Shown here: positions 26,561 through 40,511 of the stretch, one piece after another
Position numbering within the stretch: the stretch's first letter is position 1
Layout of the letters: each line of letters opens with the position of its first letter
NCBI GenBank assembly: GCA_005281725.1
Contig: SSBO01000003.1
Location: forward strand, 8,151,621-8,215,620
Source: Wuchereria bancrofti
Taxonomy: Eukaryota > Nematoda > Chromadorea > Rhabditida > Onchocercidae
Length of the DNA: 64,000 bases
Reading direction: 5' to 3'
Notes under the pieces: model-generated
Seen by the model: only the letters and a program-made list of their open reading frames with translations
Databases searched by the model: none
Told to the model about the DNA's origin: nothing
Made by a program: the position numbers and the translations under genes

Positions 26561-26665
26561 GTATGTATATTTGTATGTGTGTGTATGTGTGTGTGTGCAT
26601 ATGTTTGTCTGTGTCCGTGTGTGCGTATGTATGTGTGTGTGTATGCGTATATCTATGTACGTGTT
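26561..26665. repeat. GT/GTAT-rich alternating purine-pyrimidine tract
   Basis: About 100 bases of TG, TATG and TGCG words in nearly strict purine-pyrimidine alternation, on the + strand. It is unlike the surrounding AT-rich DNA and of a type known to favour left-handed DNA. Confidence 0.85.
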
Positions 26666-26998
26666 TTATGACTGATATATATGTACATGTATGTATGTAG
26701 GTAGGAATAATACGTATCTTATTCAGCGTATTACACGTCTCTTAATTACGTATCATTTGATTTTGTATATGTTTATTGTATCTCAAATTAACCTTACTTT
26801 ATCACGAATTACTTTAGCTTTATGTAATTTAAAGCGAAAAACGAAAAGAACTGAAAAATAAATACTGATTGACGTGAATTACTTAATTTTTTTTTTTTTT
26901 TTGTAGTCATATTCACATGATATGCTAATGTTCATTAATGGATTTTGTTGCATACGTGTTGTAGGTATGAGCGAAAAAGAGAAAAGGTAAACAAGTAG

Positions 26999-27065
26999 GT
27001 AAAATATATGAAATATTAATGAATTTTGGTAAAATATGGTAAAATATATGAAATATTAATGAAAA
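26999..27065. repeat. 40-bp tandem duplication
   Basis: GGTAAAATATATGAAATATT and the following AATGAA occur at 26999 and again at 27039. Confidence 0.75.
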
Positions 27066-28410
27066 AAAAAAGTATATATGAAAATGTTGATGAATTTTTT
27101 TTCTTTTTTAAAGTTTGAAGTTATTGGAAAGGTTCAATTTTTCATCCTTCTTATCCTTCATTCACTCATCATTTAATAAGTAAATAAATTTCTGTCATAC
27201 TTGCATACTTACTTATTTGTCAAACTTCTCCATTGGAATAGAGAAGATAGAACAAAAAAAAAGTTGCACGAATAATTATGCATAAAAAAGATGAGAAAGG
27301 AAGAAGTATAGTAGCATTACTGGTAGAACATTAAAGAAAGTTAAAGTTGACCATTTTATTGGGATGGTAATAGATGTATTTTTATACTCTTACATATATT
27401 ATTACTTTTTTACTCTTACAATGCCAGTGACAAAATATTTTATCATACATTTTGATTGTATCCATTTGTTGTGTTGTGTAGTATTTTAATTTTTTTTTTT
27501 TACTTCAATTTCATTCTAATTCTAATTAAAATGGAATTTGAAGATTTTTCCATTAATTATATATGTAAATATGATAATATGCCATATATGCATATATGTA
27601 TATAAAGTAGGTTATTATCATATGATAATTTGACTTAAAACCTATTCAAATATTGAAAAAGAAAGTTATGAATGAATTAAGGAAGCATTAGATTTGATTC
27701 TAATAATTTTAGGTTAAAAATTAATTGTAATTTTTCATGTTGATATCATTGATGTCATCGTTCTTTTTTTTTCTTTCAATATTAAAATTATAGTCATTGT
27801 CGTATGCCATATCTTTGCATGCATATCAAGATCATTTATTTCTTGCCTTATAATAATTCTTTTCTTTGCAAAAATTGCATACTAATGTTGCTATTGATTA
27901 ATGTGATACTTTTATATTTGCGTTGAATAATTTGGCATAATTAGTTTTATATGACGTAGATTGGTTATGATTAAATAGGATGAAAATATAAGTTAATTAA
28001 GGAAAGCTGCGTAAGAACTAAAAAGTATGCTAATTCTCAATACTGCATAATAGTTCTGAAGTTTTGATATTTTTCATTACCGTCATCACAAAAATATACT
28101 TTCACAAAAATTTCATGTGATATGTCCGATCAAAATTACATCATTTACAACATTTGCAATTTAACCAGCAATTACATAGAATTGTTATGATAAGTTATAT
28201 ATGATTATACGGTTAGTAAATTATAAAAAAGTATAAATTTATCATGCTCAATTCCTTATTATTAGTTTGTTAACATTATAAAGATTTGCTAAGAACGATT
28301 ATCGTCATCACAATCACATATTCGATAAATTTAATTAACTTACTCAAGTTAAATTGTTTTTGTAGAAGTTTTGCTTGGGAGAATTGTGAAGAAGGACGTG
28401 AAGTGAAACA

Positions 28411-31400
28411 ATGAAGTGTGGTGATCCGCTCGATATGGAAGAAACGATGGTGGATGAAGATTGTAATATTAGTAAGAATATTAGTAGTACTATACTTGAA
28501 ACAGATGATGGAATGGGAACAAATTCTAATGGCAATGAAAATGATAATGGTTTGAATTCCATACTTACTACATATTTAGTATTTTCTCTCTCTCTCTCTC
28601 TCTATTTCTAGTACTCAAAAATTTGGAATAAACACTTGGAAGTGAAGTAGCTAAGGAAATAAAAACCTATATATGTTGTTTAACCTTGTTTTATCAACAA
28701 CTCTATATGCCTGTGCTAAACTCTCCATGATTTATATACTAGAATTTTAGGTTTGATGGATTTCGAATGTAATGCAAATCCGGAAGTTTGTATCATATCG
28801 ATCGGTATGGATACTATATTTGCGAATTAATGTTTTATTCTTAATTTATCGGTTGAATGAGTTGGACTGGCATAATTTTTAAATTTTTACTTTGTTTGCA
28901 CTTTAATCCTTGAAATCTTTGTCATGAATGACGCATTTTCAGATTTGAAGTAATTCAAAATTTCAAAAATTTTTTCATAGACTATATGCTGCTTATTTGC
29001 TTAAAATTAGATATAAAGAAAAAAAAAAGTCAGATATTACAAAAGTATCAATCTTAAGCATATCAGAGCAAATAACTTTTCCTCAATTTATCTAGCTCTG
29101 AGCGAAAAGTTAGCTTGTATTGGTCATGCTAATGCTGTAGAGGTCAGACATGATCATCTCGTGAAGGTGCAATAGAAAATGCCCCAATGTCTAATTGAAC
29201 ATTTGTTGTGTTTCTATTATTAATGAAATTTTAAATATTGAATGAATTATGTTTTCATAGATTAAAAGTGATAGCCTGACATAACTTATTTAATGTATAT
29301 TAAAATGAAAGTTTGATGCGAATCTATTTAGCATTGCGCTTTTCTAGTATATATATATATGCTAGAAAAGAAGGGATTTACTATAGTTGCCCTTTAATCA
29401 GTCCTTCTTATTTTCATTTTCTAATTTACATGCTTGATACATTTTGTCTTTCTCAAGTTCAAAATTTTCTCACCCAAAATTTCAGTCTGTTATTTTTCAT
29501 TATTTTCAACTTTCCGTCATTGTTGCATAATAATTTTACACTAAAATATCATTGGAATGTAATAGAAATAGTTGTTTCATATTATTCATAGAAAATTGGA
29601 ATCATTTAATGATCATAAATAATCAATCTTTACTTTTAGGAATGCAATTTTTCAATTATGTAAATAACAAATTTCGATGTTGTTTTGATCCTTTTTTGTG
29701 CTATAAACGAGTGAACAATTTGAATGATAGAATGATCGAAATTCTTTCACACTGATAATATAAGATGTTTGCTCATTTAAACTTTTAGATAGATGAGTAA
29801 GACAGAGAGTGTTATGTTTAGTTTACAGGAAGTGAATAGAGAATATACTGGTAATGTTGATAAGAAGATATGATTGAAGCATTGGAAAAGTGGTTGACAG
29901 GAATAATTGAAAGAAAGGAAGAATGTTAGAGGATAGTGGATGCTTCATAAAGCAACTCAAACTGAAATCTAAGCTTTTAGAACTTGAGCTATGCTTATTA
30001 AACATATAGGATAGCTTAAAGGTTGCACTTCTTAGCTATCTTTATTGCTTCCACTTTTCATTTCTCTTTTTGTTTCATTTAGAAAGAGAGAGGAAGAGAG
30101 AGAGAGAGAGGAAGGAGAGATAGCTTCATAGCATTCTATTTTTTCACTACTTCACTTCTCTACATTTCATGTTTTTCATAATAGTTTTTCACATCTTTTG
30201 CATCTGAAAAGAAACATTTTTATTTTTTGACATCACTTGAAAATCTTCTCTTTGATTTTTTTTTTTTTACTTACTATTCTCATCTTTGCATATTTTAATG
30301 TGTTCGTTTTAACGTAACTGTTGAATATAAACAAGCGTAGATGATCACTTTTCCTCAGTTAATTACTTTCTTCCTTATTCATGCGCTATATTCATTTAAA
30401 TGTACTCTCATATGATTTTAACTAATTTTCATTTCTTTTAGAAATTTTAACATATTAGAAAAATGAGTTGTTTTGTTCGCGTAATGTTTAAAATTTCAAT
30501 TTCACATCTGTTTATTAATTCACTCATATGGTTTCATTCTTTTTTTTTGTCATTTTTTTTTTCTTTTTTGTTTTTATATAATATCTCTCTTTTCTGAAAA
30601 GTTTGTTAATCGTTTTGAATCCAAAGTGGTAAAAATAGTTTATTTGTAGATGTATATTGAAATGAAAATTAAAACCGATTCCTTAGATTAAGGCATCTTT
30701 TATCTTAATTTAGTTTACGTTATCTGATGTGGATAGTTTAGTGTCTTTATGTTTCGTACGTAGAAGTTTTTACAGTATCACCGGCGAATTTATTTTATCC
30801 ACAATTTCCGAGATCGGAACTTCTATATGTAATTTGGATTTGCCTGTTTAGATTGTTAAGAAAATACATTTAGTTCTTAGACTTATAGATGATGGAAATT
30901 TCACGCAAACTACACGTATAAATACAACTTTACCATAGAATTACGTTTAATTAAAAGTTGTATTCGCTTTTTTTTTTTAATAGGAAATTGCTGGGTTGAA
31001 TGCATCACAGTTTATCAATTTGATTCAATTAAGTTAAGTTGTTCGAAATAGATTTCTTGGAATTTTTTATACTTTATCTTCTCCCATGCACTCTTTTCTG
31101 CTAATTATTTAAGACATTATTAAAATAAGTGGTTCACGCAAAGCTTCACTTCTCTTTTGCTACTTTTTCTTGAAGATGAGCAAAATGACACTACAGAATC
31201 ATTATTAGTACTTCAATTTCGTCTTATTCTCCAGTTGTGCACTTTCACATAATTAGAAATGACGAATTTGAAAGTTCAAGTACTGAGCATTGTTGTTCTT
31301 AACTAGATTAAACAATTAAAATGGAAGTAGAGTTGTTCCTAACAAAAAAAAAAATCTTTGTAAATTTATATGCAATGAGTTACGATGAAAAGAAGGAAGA

Positions 31401-34400
31401 AAAAAAAAATAATAATAAAGCATGCTTTTATTGATTTTTATATAGCCAATAAGTCACACTTTCCATCTATGTTAATTAAAACTTGTGTGGGTAATCATTT
31501 TTATTTGAACAGGGTAACAGTTTACTAACTTCTATTATTCTCATCCACCTTTTTTCTTTTTTTTTTTTTTCATAAGTCTAATTACTGGCATACTTTGCAC
31601 TTGCTAAAATGAATTGATTCTATAACTTCTGGTGGATAATAGCATACAAAGTTCATTTTTTTATTCTAGGCCAAACATCTGTTTCAGTTGGTAAAGAAAA
31701 GCTCACTCAGTGTTGAACATTTAGAAATTTAAGAAACTTCAAACTTTCATTTCGATTATTTTTGTAATTTTGATTTAATTTTTTTTTTTTGTTTTTTTTT
31801 TTTGACAAATCAAGAATATTGCTACAGGTGTAGCTAAATATTTTCAAGTATAATAATTTGGATAATTGATAGAAAAAAAGTTGCATATAGAAATGAAAAT
31901 AAATCATTGAATATTGTTATCTGTATTTGGTATGTTTCAAAATAGTTCGAAGAAAAATGGAATTGACACGTGACATTAAATGTATGAAATTTGTCACATT
32001 AGATGCTAAGAGAACAATGGGAAGAGTATGTTTGATTAAGATTATATCTGTAGTGAGATGTGATTTTTGAAAATTCCCTTCTCTGTCTTCTATTTTCGCT
32101 TAAAAATATACGATCAATGATTACGAAAGCAAAATTATAGTTGTTACTTTAATTTAGCTTTTTAAATACTTGTAATGAATCTCCTGGGAAGATTTGAAAT
32201 AACATATATTTGCGTATTTGTTATTTCACATTTTTTTCTTTTTTTTTTTTGAATTGTTGGAGGATTGGTTTTAGACTTCAAAATGTATAATCCTTTAATA
32301 TTTTCCCTTCCTTTCTTTCATAAAAAACGAAAAAAAAAAATTGGTGAAATGCTTTTATAAGCTAGCAATTGTACCGATGAAGATGAAATTTACTTTCATT
32401 GTGTATTTTAACACAATTTGATATTGCTTGTTTCAAATTTTCAAGCAGTTATTTGTGAACATTTTAAATTGAAGACCACAGTTTGAGTTGCTTTATTTTG
32501 ATTTTATTCAAGGGATTAATTTATTGCTAACTTTTGACAAATCGTAAAAATCCTTTCTGATGAATCTTTAGCCTTCTTTCTAATATTAACTTAATGTTAT
32601 GATGTTAACATTTTGATGCACATTTCACACTTTATTAGTGCTTTGAGAAGAAAAATACTAATAGAATTTTTTTTTCTCACTTCATATAACAAATATTTTC
32701 TTGCACATTATCTTTAAAATTTCCCTCATCAGTCTTATCTGATTTTTCGCATTATCCATATCATATTTGTCCTTATCATCCATATCCTACTGTTTGAAAA
32801 ATTCTCTCGCTGAGATAGATGAAGCGGATAAACAGGTAAAGCAAAGAACAGGTTAAAACGATATTTGATTCAATAATTATGACTCAATATAATTAATTAT
32901 TAGAAATATTATAGATTCTCTGAAATATGGTGAATATAAACAATCCCCAGATCTACATGTTGTTCGTGTAACTCAAAAGGAAATTCTCATCGATGCTGTC
33001 ACTTTTCATGAACGTTCCCTGCAAATTGATTTTCATTGCCTGTAAGTACATTTATCAAAATAAATTTGTTTTTAAAATATTTTAAAAATAAATGATCTTT
33101 TTTTTTTAAAACATAATAGAGGATAATCAGCTGTTTTATTTCTTTTTTTTAGGAATAGGATTAGATATAAATTTATTTTTCGTGATTTTTATGGGCATTA
33201 ATGGAGAAGTTGTGCTTTGTAATACTTAACAGATATGACAGATAAAAATCAATGAAACAGTTAAGTAGATGAATTGGTGGCAATTTAATTATATTTGAAA
33301 AGTGAGCAAAAGTTTATTAATAGGACATGCGAAATTTATTGCTATTGAAAAAAAGTGAATTTATTATTATTATCATTAATATAAAGAAAATTCAATTTTA
33401 CAATCATAGAATTTTAGTGGAATTTTAATTTCACAATCATAGAATTTTAATAGAATACTTGAAAATATTATTTAAATATTTGAAGATAAGAGAAAGGTGA
33501 AGGAATTGATAAATGATATTCGTATGATTTATTCAGCTATTTTATCTTCTTATTGAATAGTTTTTTTTTTCTTTTATTTTAGGTTGGATGCAGATCCTAT
33601 TTTATTAAAATATGAAGTGGATAAATCGGTGCAACTTATTTGGCATGCAGAACTTGCACATGACATAATACCAGAAGAGTGCCAGATGCGTTCTGATGAT
33701 CGAGAATATGTGCTAAAAAAACGAGATCCAAATCAGTGGACTTCAGGCTTATTGCAATGTAATTCATCTAGTGCCTTATCGGCTTTACGTTCCTCATCTA
33801 CTACTACATCCCCTCATACATCGTTAGTTTTCCATCAATTTAATTTGTTTTGTTTTGTTTTGTTCTTTTTTTTTAACAGGTAAAATTGTTATGTTATTGA
33901 TGATAAATAGATTTGTTATAGTTTAAAATATAACTTTTTACAATTTACTGAAACTCTGTATTAAATTTTTTAGACGGCCAAGCATTTCATATCGTTATAT
34001 CAGTTCCACAGCTGATCGATCAGGTTTACCTCCCACAGGGCACTCTTCAAATTGGATTTCTTCACATGGTTCTAAATATCAGCGTACCTCTTATTATCCT
34101 GCTAGTCGAATTGCATATTCAACGCAAAACTTCAATTTTAATACCTATGGAAATTATCCATCAACAACGCTACGATCACAGTCAACAAGTTCAGTTTTAC
34201 GAAGGTTGTGGTTTATTTTTTTTTTCTTTTTTATCGATTTTCTATGTTTTTCATAAGTAATATTATAATTATAAGTAATATTAAGCGAGAAAAAAGATGG
34301 TATTTTTTTTTCTAACATATTCATTATAAATTAATTAAACGTAAATATATAGTACTTAAAATAATTTCGCTTAATGCATTCATGTTGTGTATAGGTGAAA

Positions 34401-37400
34401 TCTAATTCGTAATATTAATTTTGTTTGCAATCGTTGTGTTTATATATCTATTCTTAAAAAGAAAAAAAAAAGATTGAACTGTGTAGACTGATTATCATCT
34501 ATTTTTTTTTAGATCTTCCTCATCGTCGTTATTTTCGTCAGCTTCTTCAGCTTCTTCAAGTATTGCTCAAAACTCACTGAATGATTCGCAACATTCAATA
34601 AGTAGTGCATTGAAACAAACTATCCCTCCTTCATCATCTCCAACAAGTCGTCCAACAGCAAAGGTTTGTATGAAAAATAGAATTGTATATAACTGCTAAA
34701 TTAAAAAGTTTAAAATGCATTGTAATAATATGAAAATAATCGAGCGGTGTTTCAACATTCTTTAACTTATAAATGAAAATACACTCAACTTTATTCGTTC
34801 CTAAATCCAGAAATTAAAATTTTTCTGGAATTCTTTTTTCTACTTATGGAAAGTCGTCCTAAAAATTCTACCTCAGACCAAAGCTTACAGGTATTACCAT
34901 ATGATGAGCAAGGGACAGTAGTCGATTGTGGTTTTACTGGTCTGAGGAATATTGGAAATACATGTTTCATGAATTCTACTTTGCAAATGCTTGTTAACTG
35001 CAAGGAACTTCAAGTTTACTTTAGCGGTAAATAGATATTATATTGACTTGAATACTTATTAATTCTGTTATTATTTTCCTGCTTCCTAACTTTATTATTG
35101 GTTCTTTCTTCTGAACAGTTCTTTTCTTGTGAATGCATATGTTGTTTTTGACTTTTTTTATAGAATATTATACATATATTGTTTATTATTATATATAATT
35201 TACTACTATGTACTTTGCTTTTCACCTGTTGACCAAACCGCTAATTAATTAGTAGAATAAATAACATGAGGAATTTCAGTTGATAGCAAATAGAAGTAAG
35301 TGTAGTTTTAAAATTTGAGATTGCAGTCTGATAACATCTATTATCGAAATTAGATAATTAATGTTCTAAAAAAACTTTCGTAATGTTTAGGTGGTTACTA
35401 CAAGAGAGATATCAATGTAATGAATCCACTTGGTTTTGGTGGACGTTTGGCAGAAGTTTTTGCAGAATTTATGAAGCAGATGTGGAATGGTATGAATCGT
35501 GCTTATGAACCAACAAAAATAAAGGTATGTAATAATCTAACATTATTAGAAACATTAAAACCAAATCATTCAAATCTTTCTAATGCAATTTGAAATCATG
35601 TAGATTTCAAATTAAATTAGAATGCATTAGTCAAATTTTAAGTAGTTTATCAGAATTCATAATTTATCTAGTATTAGATAACGAAAAATTATGCATAACT
35701 TATTTTATAGGAACTAGTGGCTGAAAAGGCTACACAGTTTGCAAATTTTGCCCAACATGATGCTCATGAATTTTTGAGTTTCGTATTGGATGGATTGCAC
35801 GAAGATCTTAATCGAGTTCGGGTGAAGCCTACAACAAATACGATTGAAGCTGAAGGACGACCAGATATTGAGGTATGAATTATTTCAAAGTTTAAAATTT
35901 TAATTTATATCTGATAAATTTGCGTTATAATTATTCGTTAAGGTTTCACGTGAAGCATGGCGTAACCACTTGCTGCGTAATGACTCCATTTTTGTGGATC
36001 TCTTTCATGGCCAATTGAAATCCAGACTTCAGTGTCCGAAATGTAATCAGGTAAAATTACCTGGAATCGATATAGAATCATTTTATAACAAATTGCTATG
36101 AGTCCAATTGAAATTTTTGTGTTAATAATTAATTTAAACTAATCATTTACGTTTTTAGATTTATTTACATGCGGTTTATTTGCAAATATCTAGTTTTATT
36201 TTGTTCTCCTTGTTGTTTAGCACTTTTACTTTAACTTAACTTTTAGATATCAATTACTTTCGACCCGTTTGCTTATCTTGCTGTACCATTTCCAAAAGAG
36301 AAACGTTCTTCTACGGTGTATTTTTGGCCTCTTGATCCATGCCTTAAGCCAGTTCGAGTATGTGTTTCGTACTTTTTCAACAAAATTATATGGAACAAAG
36401 ATTTTCAATCATTTTCATATTTGTTTCGTAATTCCAAGTTGCACAAACTATAAAGATTTACTGACTATTATGAAATTTCTATGGATTACATTTATTATTG
36501 CAATCCTATTTGCAGATTATGGTGCGATATAATGCAGATGGGAAAATTTCAGAAGTATTAGATGCATTATCGCGATTGGTTAATGTAAATCCAAAGTCTG
36601 TAAGTTTTAACAAAAAATAAATTAGCAGTGCAATAATATGGCATAACATATGCTGTTGACGGTCTGTCTCTTTCTATAGATTTAATTAAAATTTGTAATT
36701 TTTTAAAACTAATAAAAAATTTTTAGATGCGCATAATTGAAGTAAACAATCATCGTATTGTTCGCGCATATAATCCCGATGATAGCGTTAACAACATACT
36801 TACCACGGATATTATTTATGTGTAAAGTTTTTCTTGTATTTTTTAGTCTAACATTTGTATCAACAAGCTATTTTAAATAAAACGTAATCAGTAATTTGAA
36901 TTCTATTGATTTAATGAATTTGATATTGATTTATAAATAATGAAATTTCCATGATATTACTTTTAATATTTGAAGAATTGGATGTTGACATTTAAAAGAT
37001 ATCATTGAAAAATATGTAATTCTTATGAATAAAGTAAGCTCACAAAATATTGTTTCACAATGTGTCTGACGAGTTTAGAAAATTGACCTAAAATTTTTGT
37101 TTCAAAAATTTTTGAATTATTTCATTGAAATTTATTTCACTCATTACATTGAGACAAATTATAATCACCTTAAATTTTATTTCAGTTTTCAAGTACATGA
37201 TCCTTATGATTGCAATGATGATATTGTTGAATTTGCTGTTGTTCAACGTCTTCTTTATCGTAAGGGTATTGGTCGTGCTTGTGCTTTCTGTCATGCAACA
37301 GATGTAAAACTTAAAACTTGCGAACGTTGTTACGATGCTTTTTATTGCAATCGGTTTGTTTTTATTTAATTTTGTGAGAGTTAATTTTTATCCATTCATC

Positions 37401-40225
37401 CTGCATTCATTCATTCATTTCAATGTTCTTTTCAAAAACATTTATTTTTACATTTCATATAAACATTATATGAAAATGCTTATAGTAATTTAAGTTTCAT
37501 ATTTATATGCGTGAATATGAAAAATATAATTCTAATGCTGATAAAGAAATATTTTTAGTAATAAAATTTTGTTTGTTTTACTATTAAGTGATTTGAAGGA
37601 ATTTTCGTTTATTTTTTTTTTTTTTTAGCGAATGTCAAGTGAAGAATTGGCCAGATCATAAAATCAGCTGTAGATCACGTACTCAAGCGGAAGCTGTTGG
37701 ACAACCGTTCATCATCTCATTACCTAAAAAACGAGCTACTTATTCGAATATTATGAGGAATTTGGAAAGTCGTTGCAAGTTTGTTCTTCTATCTTTTCCA
37801 TCCATATGAGGAATTATTTATCAGTGAATTTAATAAACATTGATTTAGTTGAAATAAAATATAAAAGGTTTATTTGGCATATTTTGTTACGAGTTATATT
37901 TTATTGGAATTTTTCCTTTGTTTTTACAGAGATAGATTTTTTATACTTATGATAATCGATAAAGTACTTTTTTTTTTCACTTGTAATGACAAATACGCAG
38001 TATTCAGTGAAGATAGTATTATAAGTCTAGTAGAACTCATATAATTAAAAAATAATTTTACGACAGTTCTTTTTCTTCTTTACCTGGGAATGTTTTTTCT
38101 AAACAAATTTACTCGTTATATAATTTTTTTTAGACATTCAGTTAATGTATTTCAACCACCAGTTGAGAATAATAACGATACAGTGGTTGATCCATTAGAA
38201 TCTTCTCGTGATTCATATGTGGGTTCAAGCTCATGCTTTTCAGCATCTGCTATTAATGGGAATATTGATGATTTACCGGTATGGTTACATATTTTATATG
38301 CTAATAAAAATGAAACTTTTTCCGAAAATTTTATGGGTAAAAAAATAATCAGCAGGTCAAATTGATAGTATAGTTGGCAAGTATGAAATTTAGAAAATAT
38401 TGTAATATTTATCTCTTTATTACTAAAAATTTATTTTCATTTATTCCAAATGAAGGTAGCTCCTGTTGCGGCGAAAAGACAGATGGTTCTTGGTGAGCCA
38501 CGAAATAAATCACGAACGGAATCAAAATTATTCTTAGTACGTAAACTACAACAATCGGATGCTGTCTTTGGTGATACATTGGTTGATTCGCGCTCTGATA
38601 GTAAGAATTGATGTTTTTTTCTTTTTCTACCAGATGAAGGCTTTTCAGATGAGAGCTAGTTTTATAATTTGCTGTCTTGAATTTACAAGAAATTTAGTCA
38701 CAATTTTAATTTTTAATATTTTTGCACTAATCGTATAAATGAAAGTTATTAGTCATTTTACATGATTTCTAAGAAGTGATATAAGTTTCTTGATTTTATG
38801 CAGCACTTTAGTTTTGCTTCAGTATTACATTAGTTAAAGCTAACGCAATTAAATTGGTATGATAGATTTTTTTTTCAATTGTATAAATAAATTTGAAATG
38901 GATAAAGTTGGTTTTTATATAAAATGCTATTTGATTACATATTCATGCAAAATGTTTTCAAAAACGGAACTTTATAATCTAATTTTTAGCAGCTTTGGAT
39001 TTGCCAAATGGAACTTTTCTATCAATCAATTGGTGGAATTTGAAATGTGGTAAAGAATATTTAACAGTCGAAACAAAAAGAGATGTGGTAAGTCATTAGA
39101 TATATTAATATCATATCATTGTTTTATTTATTTTCATCTTTCCAGTTAAATTCCAGTAATTTTAAAGAATTCTAAATAAAAGATTCATACAAAAATTAAA
39201 TTGTCTTGCTATAGGATATCGATGTCGAAAAAACAGCTTACTATCAGAAAATGTCATCATCAATGGCAAGTTCGAGTAGCATTGCTTCAAATCCATCGTT
39301 GTATGATATGTTAGCAATGTTTTCAGAAACGGAACGTCTTAAACCGGAAGAATCCTGGTGTGTTTTATATTTTGCTAATTTCATTAAACTTCAGATACTT
39401 TCACAATGAGCAATAATTGAAATTACACAAAAATTATCATTTTCACTAAATGTAATGTTAAAATAATAACTTATTAACGGACGATTTGCTTGTTATTTTA
39501 TTTAAAATGATAAAATAATAAGTAGTGAAATTATTACGCTTATATAAAATTTAAGCTACATTTTAATGCTTTCTTTTTCTAAAATTCAGGTACTGCAGTA
39601 AATGTAAAGAACATGTAGAAGCAACTAAACAACTTGTTCTGTATCGCTTACCTCCTATTTTGATCATTCAATTGAAACGTTTCATTTATACAACATCGCT
39701 AATGACAGTGCATCGTCGTTCCAAGGATGATCGTCCTGTTCGATATCCTCTTGATAATCTTGATTTGGCTCAATTTTTATCTGATACTGCTCCATCAAGA
39801 CAGGTTGTATATCTAAATTAGAATTATCAAAAAACATGTACGTAATGTCAATGCACTAGATTGATTTTTCTTTTTAATTTCATTTCACTTATGATCATCT
39901 TGTCCGATATCCTGCGGTAATTTTGACTTGGCTCAATTTTTGTTTAATATTACTCCATCATGATAATTTATATATATTTTTTTTAGAAAATTTTTGAGTT
40001 CTGATTTCTTTAGAAGAATATTATACCGCATGAGTAAACTTTATTCGATGTACTGTTAATAAAAAGCATGTGAATCATTTTTTTTTCCAGGAAACGAAAT
40101 ATGATTTGACAGGTGTCGTATGTCATTCTGGGAGTAGCTATTTTGGACATTACATATCGTTAGGTAGACTGTTAAGTATTGATGGGAAAACGACAGAAAT
40201 TGGTGATTTCTTTTTTACTTTCAAT

Positions 40226-40263
<38 letters not shown>

Positions 40264-40511
40264 AAACATTTTGTACTAATTTAATCAAACATAAATTTTC
40301 ACTTTTCATTTGGAATATTAAATTTTTAATGTATTTTCATAGATTTCGAATAAGCATATCACATTTTATAGATTGGCGTAATTTTGACGATTCGATTGTT
40401 ACACGTGCTCAACTTTCACGTGTTCAAAACGATGATGCTTACTTGCTATTCTATAAACAGCGTGGTAGAGCAACACAGGACTTGCTCAAGAAACATTATG
40501 GTATTGGATAA
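28411..40511 (+). CDS. USP19: USP19-type ubiquitin carboxyl-terminal hydrolase with CS domain and MYND insert
   Basis: Twenty-one exons in perfect phase, 997 residues: 28411-28549, 32915-33041, 33583-33822, 33974-34204, 34513-34663, 34891-35026, 35391-35524, 35711-35872, 35943-36050, 36247-36357, 36516-36599, 36727-36821, 37186-37353, 37629-37778, 38134-38278, 38456-38600, 38990-39087, 39215-39357, 39590-39803, 40091-40163, 40372-40511. Cysteine protease removing ubiquitin. Order: acidic N-terminus; one p23-like CS domain (about residues 50-150, chaperone contact in the family); Ser-rich linker; USP Cys box GLRNIGNTCFMN (Cys about 321); zinc pair CPKC; MYND finger (CAFC...CERC...CNRECQ...C) inserted in the catalytic fold as in USP19; WYCSKC; His box GSSYFGHY (His about 947) and FDDS. 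Human USP19 has two CS domains and a C-terminal membrane anchor; neither the second CS domain nor the anchor is visible here. The exon 6 acceptor is weak. Confidence 0.93.
28585..28604. repeat. CT microsatellite in the first USP19 intron
   Basis: A short (CT)n run 36 bases after the first donor site. Confidence 0.7.
28751..28804 (+). other. Possible 54-bp cassette exon of the USP19-type gene
   Basis: Preceded by ATTTTAG and followed by G|GTATGG, this segment keeps the phase of both neighbouring exons and adds 18 codons (GLMDFECNANPEVCIISI) without a stop. It has no recognised domain. It may be an alternative exon or chance. Confidence 0.3.
30081..30120. repeat. GA microsatellite in the first USP19 intron
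   Basis: (GA)n with GGAAG interruptions, about 40 bases, within the 4.4-kb first intron. The rest of that intron shows no exon I can defend apart from the possible cassette at 28751. Confidence 0.75.
40230..40258. repeat. AT dinucleotide repeat in the last USP19 intron
   Basis: A pure (TA)n run of about 28 bases between the penultimate donor (40164) and the last exon. Confidence 0.9.

Larger units (their letters stand above)
25877..28410. promoter_or_regulatory. Divergent intergenic region between LIG3 and the USP19-type gene
   Basis: Head-to-head spacer of 2.5 kb, expected to hold both promoters. Just upstream of the ligase start the sequence contains a repeated TTTCACG word (TTTCACGTTTCACG on the + strand near 25885). 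A TTTTTGTAG at about 28366, shortly upstream of the USP19-type start, could be a splice or trans-splice acceptor. It also carries a CT tract, a GT/GTAT-rich tract and a 40-bp duplication. No TATA box or other core element can be singled out in such AT-rich DNA. Confidence 0.45.

Noticed and set aside
31678..31686. CTGTTTCA motif (also near 52961), like a C. elegans piRNA upstream element
   Set aside because: Two copies in 64 kb is about what base composition predicts, and the lineage is not established.
34846..34890. In-frame MESRPKNSTSDQSLQ upstream of the USP catalytic exon as coding
   Set aside because: No AG upstream gives the phase needed from the preceding exon, whereas TTACAG at 34885-34890 does; it remains possible as an alternative internal start.
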